Below are positions 40,100-47,553 of a DNA stretch of 64,000 bases, piece after piece. Numbering within the stretch: the stretch's first letter is position 1; each line of letters opens with the position of its first letter. Made by a program: the position numbers and the translations under genes. Source of the stretch: [Erwinia] mediterraneensis (lineage in GTDB: Bacteria; Pseudomonadota; Gammaproteobacteria; Enterobacterales; Enterobacteriaceae). The DNA lies in assembly GCF_900604315.1 (NCBI RefSeq), contig NZ_LR026978.1, forward strand, positions 248,001-312,000, read 5' to 3'. The notes beneath the pieces are model-generated. The model worked only from the letters and a program-made list of their open reading frames with translations. It was not told where the DNA came from and ran no database searches.

Positions 40100-41035
40100 A
40101 TGAAGCCTGAAGCAAACGAAACACAGAGCGAGAACGATGTCGACAGCGAAGAGAATGAGCAGGGTAAAGAGATAGAGAGTAATGAGGATGCCCTGCCCTC
40201 ACGCGCGGCGGCCATACATGAAAAAATCCGGGAGGAGGGACAGAAAGAGCTGGAGCGTGACGGTATGGCACTGCTCTGGTCCGCCATTGCTGCAGGTTTG
40301 TCGATGGGCGCATCGCTGATGGCAAAAGGCGTTTTTCAGGTTCATCTGGCGGGCGTTCCCGGCGCCTTTTTACTGGAAAACCTGGGCTACGCATTTGGTT
40401 TTGTGATTGTCATTATGGCGCGCCAGCAGCTGTTTACGGAAAACACGGTCACCGCCGTGTTACCGGTGATGCACAAACTGACCAGGGGCAACCTTTTCCT
40501 GCTGCTGCGCCTCTGGGGCTTCGTCCTGCTGGGGAATCTGATCGGCACCGCGCTGGCCGCGCTGGCGTTTAACCAGATGCCGGTATTTGATGAGCCTACC
40601 CGTGAGGCTTTTAGCGCCATCAGTGAAAAAGTGATGGAAAACAGACCGGGCGAGATGTTTGGCAAAGCGGTGATATCAGGCTGGATTATTGCCACTATGG
40701 TCTGGATGTTCCCAAATGCCGGCGCAGCAAAGATCTTTGTGATCATTATGATGACCTGGCTGGTAGCCCTGGGCGATCTGACCCATATCGTGGTAGGTTC
40801 AGTGGAGATCCTCTATCTGGTGTTCGACGGTGCGATAAGCTGGCATGAGTTTTTCTGGCCCTTTGCTCTGCCGACGCTGCTGGGCAATATCACCGGCGGC
40901 ACGCTGATTTTCGCGTTAATCAGCCATGCCCAAATCCGCAATGATATGAGCGAAGCGGCAAAAGCGAAGGCGAAGGCACAGGCGCAAGAGCAGTCATCCC
41001 AGAAAGAGACAAATACAGACGTATCTGAAGGATAA
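40100..41035 (+). CDS. yfdC: YfdC, formate/nitrite transporter family-like membrane protein
   Basis: Inner-membrane protein of 311 residues resembling the formate/nitrite channel family, E. coli YfdC-like throughout. The acidic N-terminal 70 residues are followed by six hydrophobic segments (about 55-275; AAGLSMGASLMAKGVFQVHL, ISGWIIATMVWMFPNAGAAK, GDLTHIVVGSVEILYLVF). A charged, Ala/Lys-rich tail ends the protein. Substrate unproven. Strong GGAGG site 5 nt before the ATG. Its place next to argW is the same as in E. coli. Confidence 0.92.
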   Translation: MKPEANETQSENDVDSEENEQGKEIESNEDALPSRAAAIHEKIREEGQKELERDGMALLWSAIAAGLSMGASLMAKGVFQVHLAGVPGAFLLENLGYAFGFVIVIMARQQLFTENTVTAVLPVMHKLTRGNLFLLLRLWGFVLLGNLIGTALAALAFNQMPVFDEPTREAFSAISEKVMENRPGEMFGKAVISGWIIATMVWMFPNAGAAKIFVIIMMTWLVALGDLTHIVVGSVEILYLVFDGAISWHEFFWPFALPTLLGNITGGTLIFALISHAQIRNDMSEAAKAKAKAQAQEQSSQKETNTDVSEG

Positions 41036-41094
41036 ATTGTTGAGAGAATAAGCAAACGGGCAGGCAAGTGCTTAATCTGGCGCGATAACCAGGT

Positions 41095-41110
41095 TATACT
41101 GCCCGCCCGC
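41095..41110 (+). promoter_or_regulatory. argW promoter -10 and GC-rich discriminator
   Basis: TATACT at 41095-41100 is directly followed by the G/C-only stretch GCCCGCCCGC up to the tRNA. This is the arrangement of stable-RNA promoters under stringent control. The -35 candidate TTAATC at 41072-41077 (17-bp spacer) is weak. Confidence 0.6.
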
Positions 41111-41185
41111 GTCCCCTTAGTTAAATGGATATAACGAGCCCCTCCTAAGGGCTAGTTGCAGGTTCGATTCCTGCAGGGGACACCA
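41111..41185 (+). tRNA. argW: tRNA-Arg (anticodon CCU), argW
   Basis: 75-nt gene including the encoded CCA. The acceptor stem pairs GTCCCCT with the 3' strand AGGGGAC, the anticodon loop CTCCTAA (stem AGCCC/GGGCT) gives anticodon CCU, and the T-arm is GCAGGTTCGATTCCTGC. Nearly identical to E. coli argW. It reads AGG codons. Its 3' half (41160-41187) is the left attachment site of the island that follows. Confidence 0.97.
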
Positions 41186-41187
41186 TA
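41160..41187 (+). repeat. Left attachment site (attL) in argW
   Basis: Last 26 bases of argW plus TA. It matches 47230-47255 except for two substitutions and a 2-base deletion in the right copy. This is the core direct repeat left by site-specific integration; the tRNA itself stays intact. Confidence 0.75.
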
Positions 41188-41299
41188 TGTTAGCCCATCT
41201 AACTATTTTAAAGTCTGGTCAACTCTTCAACTTCAAACACTTATCTTTCATTTGTAGCCCGTTAACGTACACCGTCATATTTCAAAATCCACGCTGTTT

Positions 41300-41320
41300 T
41301 GTTGGTACATATGTTGGTAT
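41300..41320 (+). repeat. Left 21-bp repeat, candidate integrase arm site
   Basis: TGTTGGTACATATGTTGGTA plus T, itself two TGTTGGTA units 13 bp apart. The same motif with three mismatches recurs in direct orientation at 47160-47180, near the other end of the island. Placement between att core and integrase gene suits an arm-type binding site. Confidence 0.5.
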
Positions 41321-41364
41321 TTTAAGTTCGATAATGCAGATACCATCAGAAGAGGGTTTTTAGT

Positions 41365-42621
41365 ATGGCGCTCACTGAGTTAACAGTAAGTAATACAAAG
41401 GGTTATGATAAACCTGTCAAATTGACAGACGGTAATGGTATGCATCTGTTGATCACCACAAGTGGTTCCAAATACTGGCGTTTCCAGTATCGCTTCGCTG
41501 GCAAACAGAAAATTCTCGCACTGGGTGTTTAGCCTGAGGTTTCATTGTCAGAAGCCAGACGAAGAAGAGACGAAGCCCGTCAGCTCGTTGCAAACCATGT
41601 AGACCCAAGTGAGAAGCGCAAAGCACAAAAGATTGAGAGCAAGGGCTTGCTTACATTTGAGCAAGTTGCACGAGAATAGCTCACCAGTAACAGAACCTGG
41701 TCAGACAGTCATAGAACAACTGTATTAAACAGTCTTGTTACCCATGTATTCCCTGTCATCGGCAAACGTAATATTAGCGATCTAAAGACTCATGATCTGT
41801 TGGTTCCATTGAAAAAGGCAGAAGCTTCAGGACACAATGAACTGGCTTCCCGCTTACAACAGCGCATTACGGCAGTAATGAGGTATGCCGTTCACAATGC
41901 GTTGATTGAACAGAATCCTGCAAACGACCTCGCTGGTGTTGTTGTTTCCACTAAAAGTGTTCATCGCCCTGCCCTTTCTCTGGCGCGATTGCCAGCACTG
42001 ATGAATAGACTGGAAGCATATAAAGGAAAAGGCATTACTCAAATTGCAGTGCAGTTAACACTCCTGACCTTTGTCCGTTCGAGTGAATTGCGGTTTGCCC
42101 GCTGGTCAGAAGTCGATCTTAAGCATTCATTGTGGACTATCCCCGGAAAGGGACAACCTATGGAAGGGGTAAAATATTCTGCAAGAGGGGCAAATATGAA
42201 AACCCCACCTCTGGTTCCACTAAGCACACAAGCCAAAGCGCTCCTGGAAGAGCTTCACTCGATCAGTGGTGACAAAGAGCTCATGTTCATTGGTTTTACT
42301 GGGGAAGACAAACCTATCAGTGAAAACACGGTCAACAAAGCACTCAGGGCGATGGGCTACGATACGTAAGCAGAAGTCTGCGGGCATGGTTTCAGGACTA
42401 TGGCATGTAGTGCATTAATCGAATCGGGATTATGGTCGAGAGATGCTGTAGAGAGACAAATGAGCCACCAGGAACGCAATAGTGTCCGGGCTGCATACAT
42501 ACACAAAGCGGAGCATTTGGAAGAACGGAGACTCATGTTGCAATGGTGGGCCGACTACCTCGAAGCATGTAAAAAAGGGGCACTAACACCTTTCTCCTCT
42601 TCAAAAGTTTCGGGATTTTGA
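41365..42621 (+). pseudogene. P4-type tyrosine integrase with three in-frame stop codons
   Basis: A single frame of 418 codons encodes a phage P4-like integrase: N-terminal DUF4102-type arm-binding domain, central core-binding domain, and C-terminal catalytic domain. The catalytic domain keeps Arg (FVRSSELRFARW), His-x-x-Arg (GHGFRTM) and the Tyr in RAAYIHKAEH. The frame is broken by TAG at 41530-41532 (expected Tyr in GVYPEVSL), TAG at 41677-41679 (expected Trp in AREWLT) and TAA at 42367-42369 (expected Lys). There is no frameshift; each stop could come from one base change. It presumably mediated integration at argW. Inactive unless the stops are read through. Confidence 0.85.
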
Positions 42622-42886
42622 GACAGGTGATGATCCTGTAAATATCAATTTAATGCGTTTTAAACCCTACAAAAATTTATATTTTTTATTACCTATGCCC
42701 TGAAACAGGCCTCGACTAATAAAGAGTAGTTGCTTACTTCTTAAGGCGTAGTAGTAAAGAATCTACCTTGATGGCAAAACCAATATAATATTCTCGGCCA
42801 GTGGTATGTTAAGACAAAACTCAATTTCAGGGCTACAGTAAAGCTGTATGATAGTCACTCATTTGACTGAAAGGGATTTATTTTGA
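42622..42886. other. AT-rich spacer, no gene seen
   Basis: The 265 bp between the integrase pseudogene and the DUF3289 gene are AT-rich and full of stops in all frames. I see no RNA gene or clear promoter apart from AT-rich stretches such as TATAATATT near 42783. Confidence 0.5.
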
Positions 42887-43690
42887 ATGAAAGGAATCGA
42901 CAAGAAACTAATCATCTTCACCACAAAAAAAAGATTCAATGACAGAAATGCCGATGATATGCAAAGTGGCGATATGGATGTTGATACACTGAAAAAGCAT
43001 TATCATCTTGGGCAAGTATCAACTTTCATCGATTGGACTACTTTTGGTCCCTCCTGTCAGCATCCCGCTACTAACGCGATCCAGCCAGTTAGTAGAGAAA
43101 GAGCCATAGCGATGTTATATGATGAGCTAAGGTCTCAGTCCTATATCTTTTCTTTCCGAGGACCATACCAAGGCTTGATCATAGATCTTTTCAATCATAT
43201 GCAACGCAGTAATGGAAAAGATTATCAACATCCGGCTATGAACAATGCTTACAGAAATCTCATTTTAAGTGACAACTCTGTCGATAACACATTATCCCTC
43301 ATTAAAAATACTATTGAGCAATTTGATTTCAATAATTCTCAATTGACGAAAGAAAATTTTTCAAGTGTGTTATCTAAAAGCCATTTACCTAAATACACAA
43401 GATGGAAAGATTTCGTCAATGGAATGGGCATTACCGTCCATGACATAAACAGCACAGAAATCTCTATTGAAAGCTTGAACTTCCAGGGCAGAAAATATAC
43501 TGCGGTTATCAAATACAGAGCACAAGATCATTTTGGCTTGGATAAAGAAGATATCTTAAAGACTAAATTTAACTCTATTACTTTCTTTAGAATCTGGTTC
43601 GTTCTACAGAGGGCAAAGCATTTTGCTCAAAAGCCATTTTTCACAAATTTCGAAGCTACTATAACATTGACAGGAGAAAACAATGTTTAA
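42887..43690 (+). CDS. DUF3289 family protein
   Basis: Intact 267-residue protein that I recognise as DUF3289. The typical N-terminal IIFTTKKRFNDRNADDMQSGD is present, followed by FSFRGPYQGLIIDLFNHMQ near residue 85, FVNGMGITVHDINSTEI near 180, YRAQDHFGLDKEDIL near 210 and a final ITLTGEN. The family has no proven function; members are common in enterobacterial accessory regions, and I recall them near type VI secretion genes. No signal peptide. A stop directly precedes ATG 42887, so the start is fixed; a weak AGGGA lies 12 nt upstream. It overlaps the next gene by 8 nt. Confidence 0.8.
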   Translation: MKGIDKKLIIFTTKKRFNDRNADDMQSGDMDVDTLKKHYHLGQVSTFIDWTTFGPSCQHPATNAIQPVSRERAIAMLYDELRSQSYIFSFRGPYQGLIIDLFNHMQRSNGKDYQHPAMNNAYRNLILSDNSVDNTLSLIKNTIEQFDFNNSQLTKENFSSVLSKSHLPKYTRWKDFVNGMGITVHDINSTEISIESLNFQGRKYTAVIKYRAQDHFGLDKEDILKTKFNSITFFRIWFVLQRAKHFAQKPFFTNFEATITLTGENNV

Positions 43691-44129
43691 GTATAAAAGG
43701 ATTGGAGCAATTTTAGTTTTATTAATAACAGCATACTGTATATGGATTGCTGTAAGACCAACCAAAATAGTCAGAGTAGATAATGGTGCGGTTTTTGTAG
43801 AACATTTACCGATGACTACTGATGGAAAACTAAATTGGTGGTTGAAAAACAGAGACTTACTTCAGAATAAATATCATATTATCAACACTCCTGATAACTT
43901 CACAGTTATCATCATGAATTTCAATGGCTATGAAAAATTACCAAAAGGAACCAGAGACGGTTCAATTAATGACTATACCTGCTTTGATGATACTAATGGC
44001 GAGCACAAAAAATGTGTCTATAACAGCATAGCATTAGTTATAAGAGGGAACGTCGATGGAAAAACATTTATAAATATAGGTGATAAAACGTTTATCCAGA
44101 TTTCTGATGGTAGAGTATCACCAAAATAA
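43683..44129 (+). CDS. DUF943 family membrane-anchored protein
   Basis: 148-residue protein with one N-terminal hydrophobic segment (about 7-25, ILVLLITAYCIWIAV) and a probably periplasmic remainder. The pattern RPTKIVRVDNGAV, then LNWWLKNRDLLQNKYHI and a C-terminal cysteine pair (YTCFDD, KKCVYN) fits DUF943, a family of unknown function frequent in Pantoea and Enterobacter. AGGAG stands 7 nt before the ATG, inside the end of the DUF3289 gene, so the two are coupled. A partner or protective role for its neighbour is only inference. Confidence 0.72.
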   Translation: MFKYKRIGAILVLLITAYCIWIAVRPTKIVRVDNGAVFVEHLPMTTDGKLNWWLKNRDLLQNKYHIINTPDNFTVIIMNFNGYEKLPKGTRDGSINDYTCFDDTNGEHKKCVYNSIALVIRGNVDGKTFINIGDKTFIQISDGRVSPK

Positions 44130-44213
44130 AAGAAAAGCAACTCTCCAAAAAAGGCATCAAAGTTTAAAAAATCTGAATTTGTTAAGGCAGAATTTTTATA
44201 TGATATTTGGAAA

Positions 44214-44606
44214 TTAAATTCTTTTTTTAACTAACCCATCATCATCGTTAACAAGAACAGAACTTACTTTACTTTTTTCTTCTTTAATGATTTTTGTTAG
44301 AATTATTTTAATAATATTATCAGTATCAAATGCCAGGGCTGATAAAAACCACCAGTGAACACTATTGTATTCAACAAGTTCGGTTATATCAATACCTTCA
44401 ACTATGCTCACAATTTTCAAGCAATCCTGTGAGTCGTAATATTCCCTAAACATAATATAAACAATATTTTCAGCAGGATACATTTTATAGCTTTCAGTGA
44501 TGTTAATTCTTTCTAATAGAGCTACTAAATCATCATGGACTCTGTTAAGCAACTCTTTAACCTCAGCAAATGATATTTGCTCCTCTTTCAATTTATCTTT
44601 ATTCAT
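44214..44606 (-). CDS. Unrecognised acidic 130-residue protein
   Basis: Not a family I can name. The start at ATG 44606 has GGAGGAG 3-9 nt before it; an ATG four codons upstream lies before that site and is less likely. The sequence is rich in Glu, Ile and Lys, lacks a signal peptide, and looks helical with a possible coiled region at 1-35. A central FREYYDSQDCLKIVSIVEG and VHWWFLSALAFDTDNI follow. It is convergent with the DUF943 gene. Size and acidity would suit an immunity-type or regulatory protein, but nothing in the sequence proves it. Confidence 0.6.
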   Translation of the reverse strand: MNKDKLKEEQISFAEVKELLNRVHDDLVALLERINITESYKMYPAENIVYIMFREYYDSQDCLKIVSIVEGIDITELVEYNSVHWWFLSALAFDTDNIIKIILTKIIKEEKSKVSSVLVNDDDGLVKKRI

Positions 44607-44712
44607 GAACTCCTCCATTTTTATTTATAATCCTTTTAACGCAGATTGAACTTTTGTCAATATGAATTATAGAGACTCGATTCGCTTGCGAAAAAGACTT
44701 TAGGAGGAATAA

Positions 44713-44871
44713 ATGAATTTTGAATGTTGTGTAAAATTGCATTGCCTATTTCCCGGCAAAGACAGTCTTCCTAAAATTTTGGCTCCTTGCTCAATATCAT
44801 TCAATAAATATGAGCTTAAATATTATATTTACTACCCACTCTTTCATAATTTGTCTCTCTCTCATCCTTAA
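44713..44871 (+). CDS. Possible small ORF of 52 codons with consensus ribosome site
   Basis: ATG 44713 is preceded by AGGAGG with 6-nt spacing, the best Shine-Dalgarno sequence of the island. It opens a 52-codon frame (MNFECCVKLHCLFPGK...) ending in TAA. Three cysteines lie near the start and the second half is rich in Tyr, Leu and Ser. It might be a small protein or the 5' end of a gene that has lost the rest. No family recognised. Confidence 0.35.
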   Translation: MNFECCVKLHCLFPGKDSLPKILAPCSISFNKYELKYYIYYPLFHNLSLSHP

Positions 44872-45102
44872 TCTTTACTCACGGTTAAGATCTGGAGTTA
44901 TATAAATATCTTTTCTTTCATACTGTCCTCACTCCTCCTTCTCCTCAATCGCCTACTCTCACTGAGAATTTATGGGAGGGACTATACAAAATAAGACATA
45001 CGAGAAATAAAAAAGAGTTGCAACGGATTGAAAATTAATCAATTTTTAACCAATATTTTTTTGCTGTTCCCTTAATGAACTTAAATTTCTGATAAAATTT
45101 AG
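44872..45102. other. AT-rich stretch, no gene seen
   Basis: Some 230 bp of low-complexity A/T sequence with pyrimidine-rich runs (TCCTCACTCCTCCTTCTCC near 44925). No frame, RNA or clear repeat recognised. Confidence 0.5.
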
Positions 45103-45750
45103 CATATTCATAATTTTAGGGCCGACCAGTATCTACGGATGTCCACAAACCTCCAGGAGTTTTCGTTGGATAACCAGGCCCAATTCATCAAAAAGTATGC
45201 TGATGGGCACAATATGGAAATCATCCATACTTATGACGATGCAGGTAAAAGTGGCGTATCCACAATTAGAAGACATGATTTTAATAAGCTTGTAAACGAT
45301 GTCCTCAAGAAAGAAATAAATATTGATGCTGTTCTTGTATACGATATCAGTCGTTTTGGTCATTTCAAAGATCCTCAAGAGGGTATTTATTACAAATATC
45401 TGTTGAAAATGAACAATGTGGATGCCATTTATTGTGCAGTAAACCTCCCAGAAAACAGTGAAACTGAAACATTCATCCTTTTATCTCTCATCTATGCAGC
45501 AGGTGCATTCAGTAAAAATCTTGCAATAAAAGTTTTTGCAGGACATGTGAATCTCGTTAAGAAAGGATATTATCAAGGTGGCAAACCCGGATATGGGCTT
45601 AAAAGAAAATAGCTTGATAATAATAACAAACCCAAAATGATACTTGCTCACGGTGAGAAAAAGGGCCTTCAAACAGACAGAATCGTTCTTGTTCCTGGAA
45701 CCAAGAAAGAAATCGAGCTAATAAAAAAGATCTTCAATATGTTCATTTTG
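45103..45750 (+). pseudogene. Large serine recombinase, 5' damaged, stop-interrupted and cut by an IS
   Basis: Frame with resolvase-type features: QYLRMSTNLQEFSLDNQ with the catalytic serine (S in RMST), AVLVYDISRFGHF, and AGAFSKNLAIKVFAGHVNLVKKGYYQGGKPGYGLKRK. It belongs to large serine integrases. There is no start codon before the RMST motif: the frame closes at TAG 45100-45102, and the first ATG (45139) begins at the Met next to the catalytic serine. TAG at 45610-45612 stops it; the frame continues (LAHGEKKGLQTDRIVLVPG) to the IS boundary near 45750. The recombinase C-terminal domain is missing. Confidence 0.75.
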
Positions 45751-46640
45751 AATCGCCACGGATAATCCAGACACTTTCGAGCCGTTGATAATACTGATTT
45801 TCATATTCAGCCGGTGACATCTGATCGCTCGAACCATGCCGACGCTTACTGTTATAAAACATTTCGATGTAATCAAAAATATCGCTACGGGCTTCTTCAC
45901 GCGTTCCGTAGATATTTTTCTTTATCCGTTAGCGTTTCAGCAGCTGGAAAAAGCTTTCCGCAACCGCATTACCGTGACAGTTACCGCGACGACTCATGCT
46001 ACCTTCCAGACCGTGTGACTTCAGGAATGACTGCCACTCATGGCTCGTGTACTGACTGCCCTGGTCTGAGTGAACCAGCACCTGTTTTTGGGGATTACGC
46101 CGTCATACAGCCATCAGCAGTGCGTTCAGAACAATGTCCTTTGTCATCCGGGATTGCATTAACCAGCCGATAACCTTGCGTGAGAACAGATCAACAACCA
46201 CGGCAGGATACAGCCAGCCTTCATGGGTCCTGATGTAGGTTATGTCCGTTACCCAACGCTCATCCGGAGCATCCGGATTGAACTGTCGCTGGAGCCTGTC
46301 AGAGAAACGCTCCTGGCCTCACCTTTGCGTGCCCGCGGGCTCCGGTACCCGACCTGAGCCTTTATCCCGACACGCTTCATCAGTTGCCAGACTCTGTTCA
46401 CTCCGCACTGTTGCCCGCTATCTCGGAGGTCCAGATGGATCTTGCGGTAGCCATAAACGCATCCCGATTCCAGCCAGAACTGTTTGATCTGTCCTGTCAG
46501 TCTCAGATCTACCTGATGGCGTTGTGAATGCGGCTGCTGAAGCCAGGCGTAAAAGCCACTGGGATGAACATCCAGCACCCGACAGAGCAGGCGAACAGGC
46601 CAGCATCGGGTGTTGTCACGGATAAAGGCGTACCTCAGTC
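45749..46640 (-). pseudogene. IS3-family OrfB transposase, frameshifted and stop-interrupted
   Basis: The DDE transposase is still legible: RYAFIRDNTRCWPVRLLCRVLDVHPSGFYAW, SGCVYGYRKIH, first Asp in ERWVTDITYIRT, second Asp in VLVHSDQGSQYTSHEW, Glu in NAVAESFFQLLK. Damage includes a frameshift near 46300, TGA at 46105-46107 in place of Trp, TAA at 45929-45931 in place of Glu, and loss of the normal stop. Not functional. Confidence 0.8.
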
Positions 46641-46912
46641 GGACAGTTTTGCGAAGTACGCCGCGGCTTTTTTAATATGTCCCGTTCGTCGGTAACCCGC
46701 TTCAGCTCTTTCTGGAGACGGCGGATCCCGGCCTGAGCATCGGACTGTTCTTTATTAGTGAAAGAATCCGGACCGTACTTCTTTATCCAGGCATAAAGAC
46801 TGTGGGTAGTGATACCGAGACGTGTTGCGACGCTGGAAACAAAATGACCACGATCAACAACCTGTTTCACTGCTCCAGTTTTAAACTCTTCGGGATAACG
46901 TTTACCGCTCAT
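46616..46912 (-). CDS. IS3-family OrfA (helix-turn-helix), 3' end altered
   Basis: Product of about 98 residues: a helix-turn-helix domain (KRYPEEFKTGAVKQVVDRGH, GITTHSLYAWIKKYG) and a leucine-zipper segment (IRRLQKELKRVTDERDILKK). ATG 46912 gives the family start MSGKRYPEEF. After the A-run at the usual frameshift site one A appears lost, so the normal ending AAAYFAKLSD is replaced by an out-of-frame tail. Whether the missing base abolishes or fuses OrfA and OrfB was not settled. Confidence 0.7.
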   Translation of the reverse strand: MSGKRYPEEFKTGAVKQVVDRGHFVSSVATRLGITTHSLYAWIKKYGPDSFTNKEQSDAQAGIRRLQKELKRVTDERDILKKPRRTSQNCPTEVRLYP

Positions 46913-46975
46913 GGGCACCTCTCTTTAAGTCATCTTAAATGACTCTGAGGTGTCTGTTAAACCCGTGGCGATTCA

Positions 46976-47109
46976 GAACCGTATCCATACCAAGACTTTA
47001 GATTTGTGTTTTTATAGCTCAATGTAAAAGACAGTTCATCATCACCTTGACCAGCTTTCCAATCAAGAAGCTGTGAAACCGTAATGATGGCGGATAAAAT
47101 TGAGTATAA
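46976..47109 (-). pseudogene. Possible gene fragment cut by the IS
   Basis: Between the IS and the right attachment repeat, one minus-strand frame stays open for about 45 codons. It reads like real protein (LLDWKAGQGDDELSFTLSYK and then NTNLKSWYGYGS) before running into the IS repeat. A TAA stands upstream at 47110-47112, and I see no start. Family not recognised. It could be the remnant of a cargo gene. Confidence 0.3.
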
Positions 47110-47159
47110 TTAAGACGTTTTTTCAGTGTCTAACAACTGCTTTTAAAGTCATTTTTGAA

Positions 47160-47180
47160 TGTTGGTATCTATGATGGTAT
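47160..47180 (+). repeat. Right 21-bp repeat, candidate integrase arm site
   Basis: TGTTGGTATCTATGATGGTA plus T, 18 of 21 bases identical and in the same orientation as 41300-41320. It lies 49 bp inside the right attachment repeat. Confidence 0.5.
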
Positions 47181-47229
47181 AAATGGTTTTTAATTCAATT
47201 AAAACTCTTTAAATCAAAAAATTAGCTCT

Positions 47230-47255
47230 AAGTTCGATTTCTGCAGGACACCATA
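47230..47255 (+). repeat. Right attachment site (attR), degenerate copy of argW 3' end
   Basis: AAGTTCGATTTCTGCAGG followed by ACACCATA, compared with the argW end. Two substitutions and loss of two G residues. It marks the right border of the island; core sequence resumes beyond it. Confidence 0.7.
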
Positions 47256-47553
47256 GACACCTCTTCTGACGTCTGGAAAAATCAATACGCAGTGTCTGAA
47301 AAAGGCTGATCCTGTGCAGGAAAGTGCCGATCTGGCACTGCTGCAGCGACGTAACCTGCACGGAAATAGAGGCCAGAGAAGACGGCGGCGGGAATCGCTG
47401 CGCGAACAGAGGCGTGTCCGCATTACGTGGGCAAAATCAACCTGTCATCTTGCCGCTACATCAGCATCGGGTCACGAAAAAATAAATCACGGGTTAAATA
47501 TTCACGCATTCGCAACCTGCGTTATCTCAACGATAACGCAGGTGCTTGAGCCT
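47256..47553. other. Intergenic stretch with a strong hairpin
   Basis: Nearly 300 bp without a credible gene. Short frames on both strands have biased, Arg-rich products and no ribosome site. The only clear structure is the hairpin at 47515-47543 after the xylosidase gene. Confidence 0.5.
47515..47543 (-). terminator. Hairpin after the xylosidase gene
   Basis: Perfect 12-bp stem (47515-47526 with 47532-47543) and a 5-nt loop, 10 nt past the GH43 stop on the minus strand. No U-tract follows on either strand, so it may protect or process the 3' end rather than be a classic terminator. Confidence 0.5.

Larger units (their letters stand above)
45749..46975 (-). mobile_element. Degenerate IS3-family insertion sequence
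   Basis: About 1.23 kb bounded by imperfect inverted repeats. The outer 13 bases (TGAATCGCCACGG) are identical at both ends and 25 of the first 33 match. It contains an orfA and a broken orfB, read on the minus strand. The transposase resembles the IS1222/IS1400-like branch of the IS3 group (from memory). I see no clean target duplication: the bases outside the ends are TTT and GAA. The ends may be shifted by a few bases. Confidence 0.85.
41111..47255. mobile_element. Decayed genomic island integrated in argW
   Basis: A block of about 6 kb, visibly richer in A+T than its flanks, starts at the 3' end of argW. It ends at 47230-47255 with an imperfect copy of that tRNA end. Inside are a tyrosine integrase pseudogene beside the tRNA, a DUF3289/DUF943 pair, an unknown gene, a serine recombinase remnant and a degenerate IS3-family element. 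argW is a known island site in E. coli. Because the integrase is interrupted and the right repeat has lost bases, the island is probably fixed. Confidence 0.8.

Noticed and set aside
41365-42621. Programmed stop-codon read-through or recoding in the integrase
   Set aside because: Three different positions and two stop types, no recoding signal, and neighbouring genes use normal stops; decay is simpler.
45139-45612. Intact small resolvase gene
   Set aside because: The frame begins at the Met beside the catalytic serine, so the N-terminal strand is missing. The sequence typical of large serine recombinases continues past the stop.
45814-46487. Plus-strand frames within the IS region
   Set aside because: They are antisense to the recognisable IS3-family transposase.
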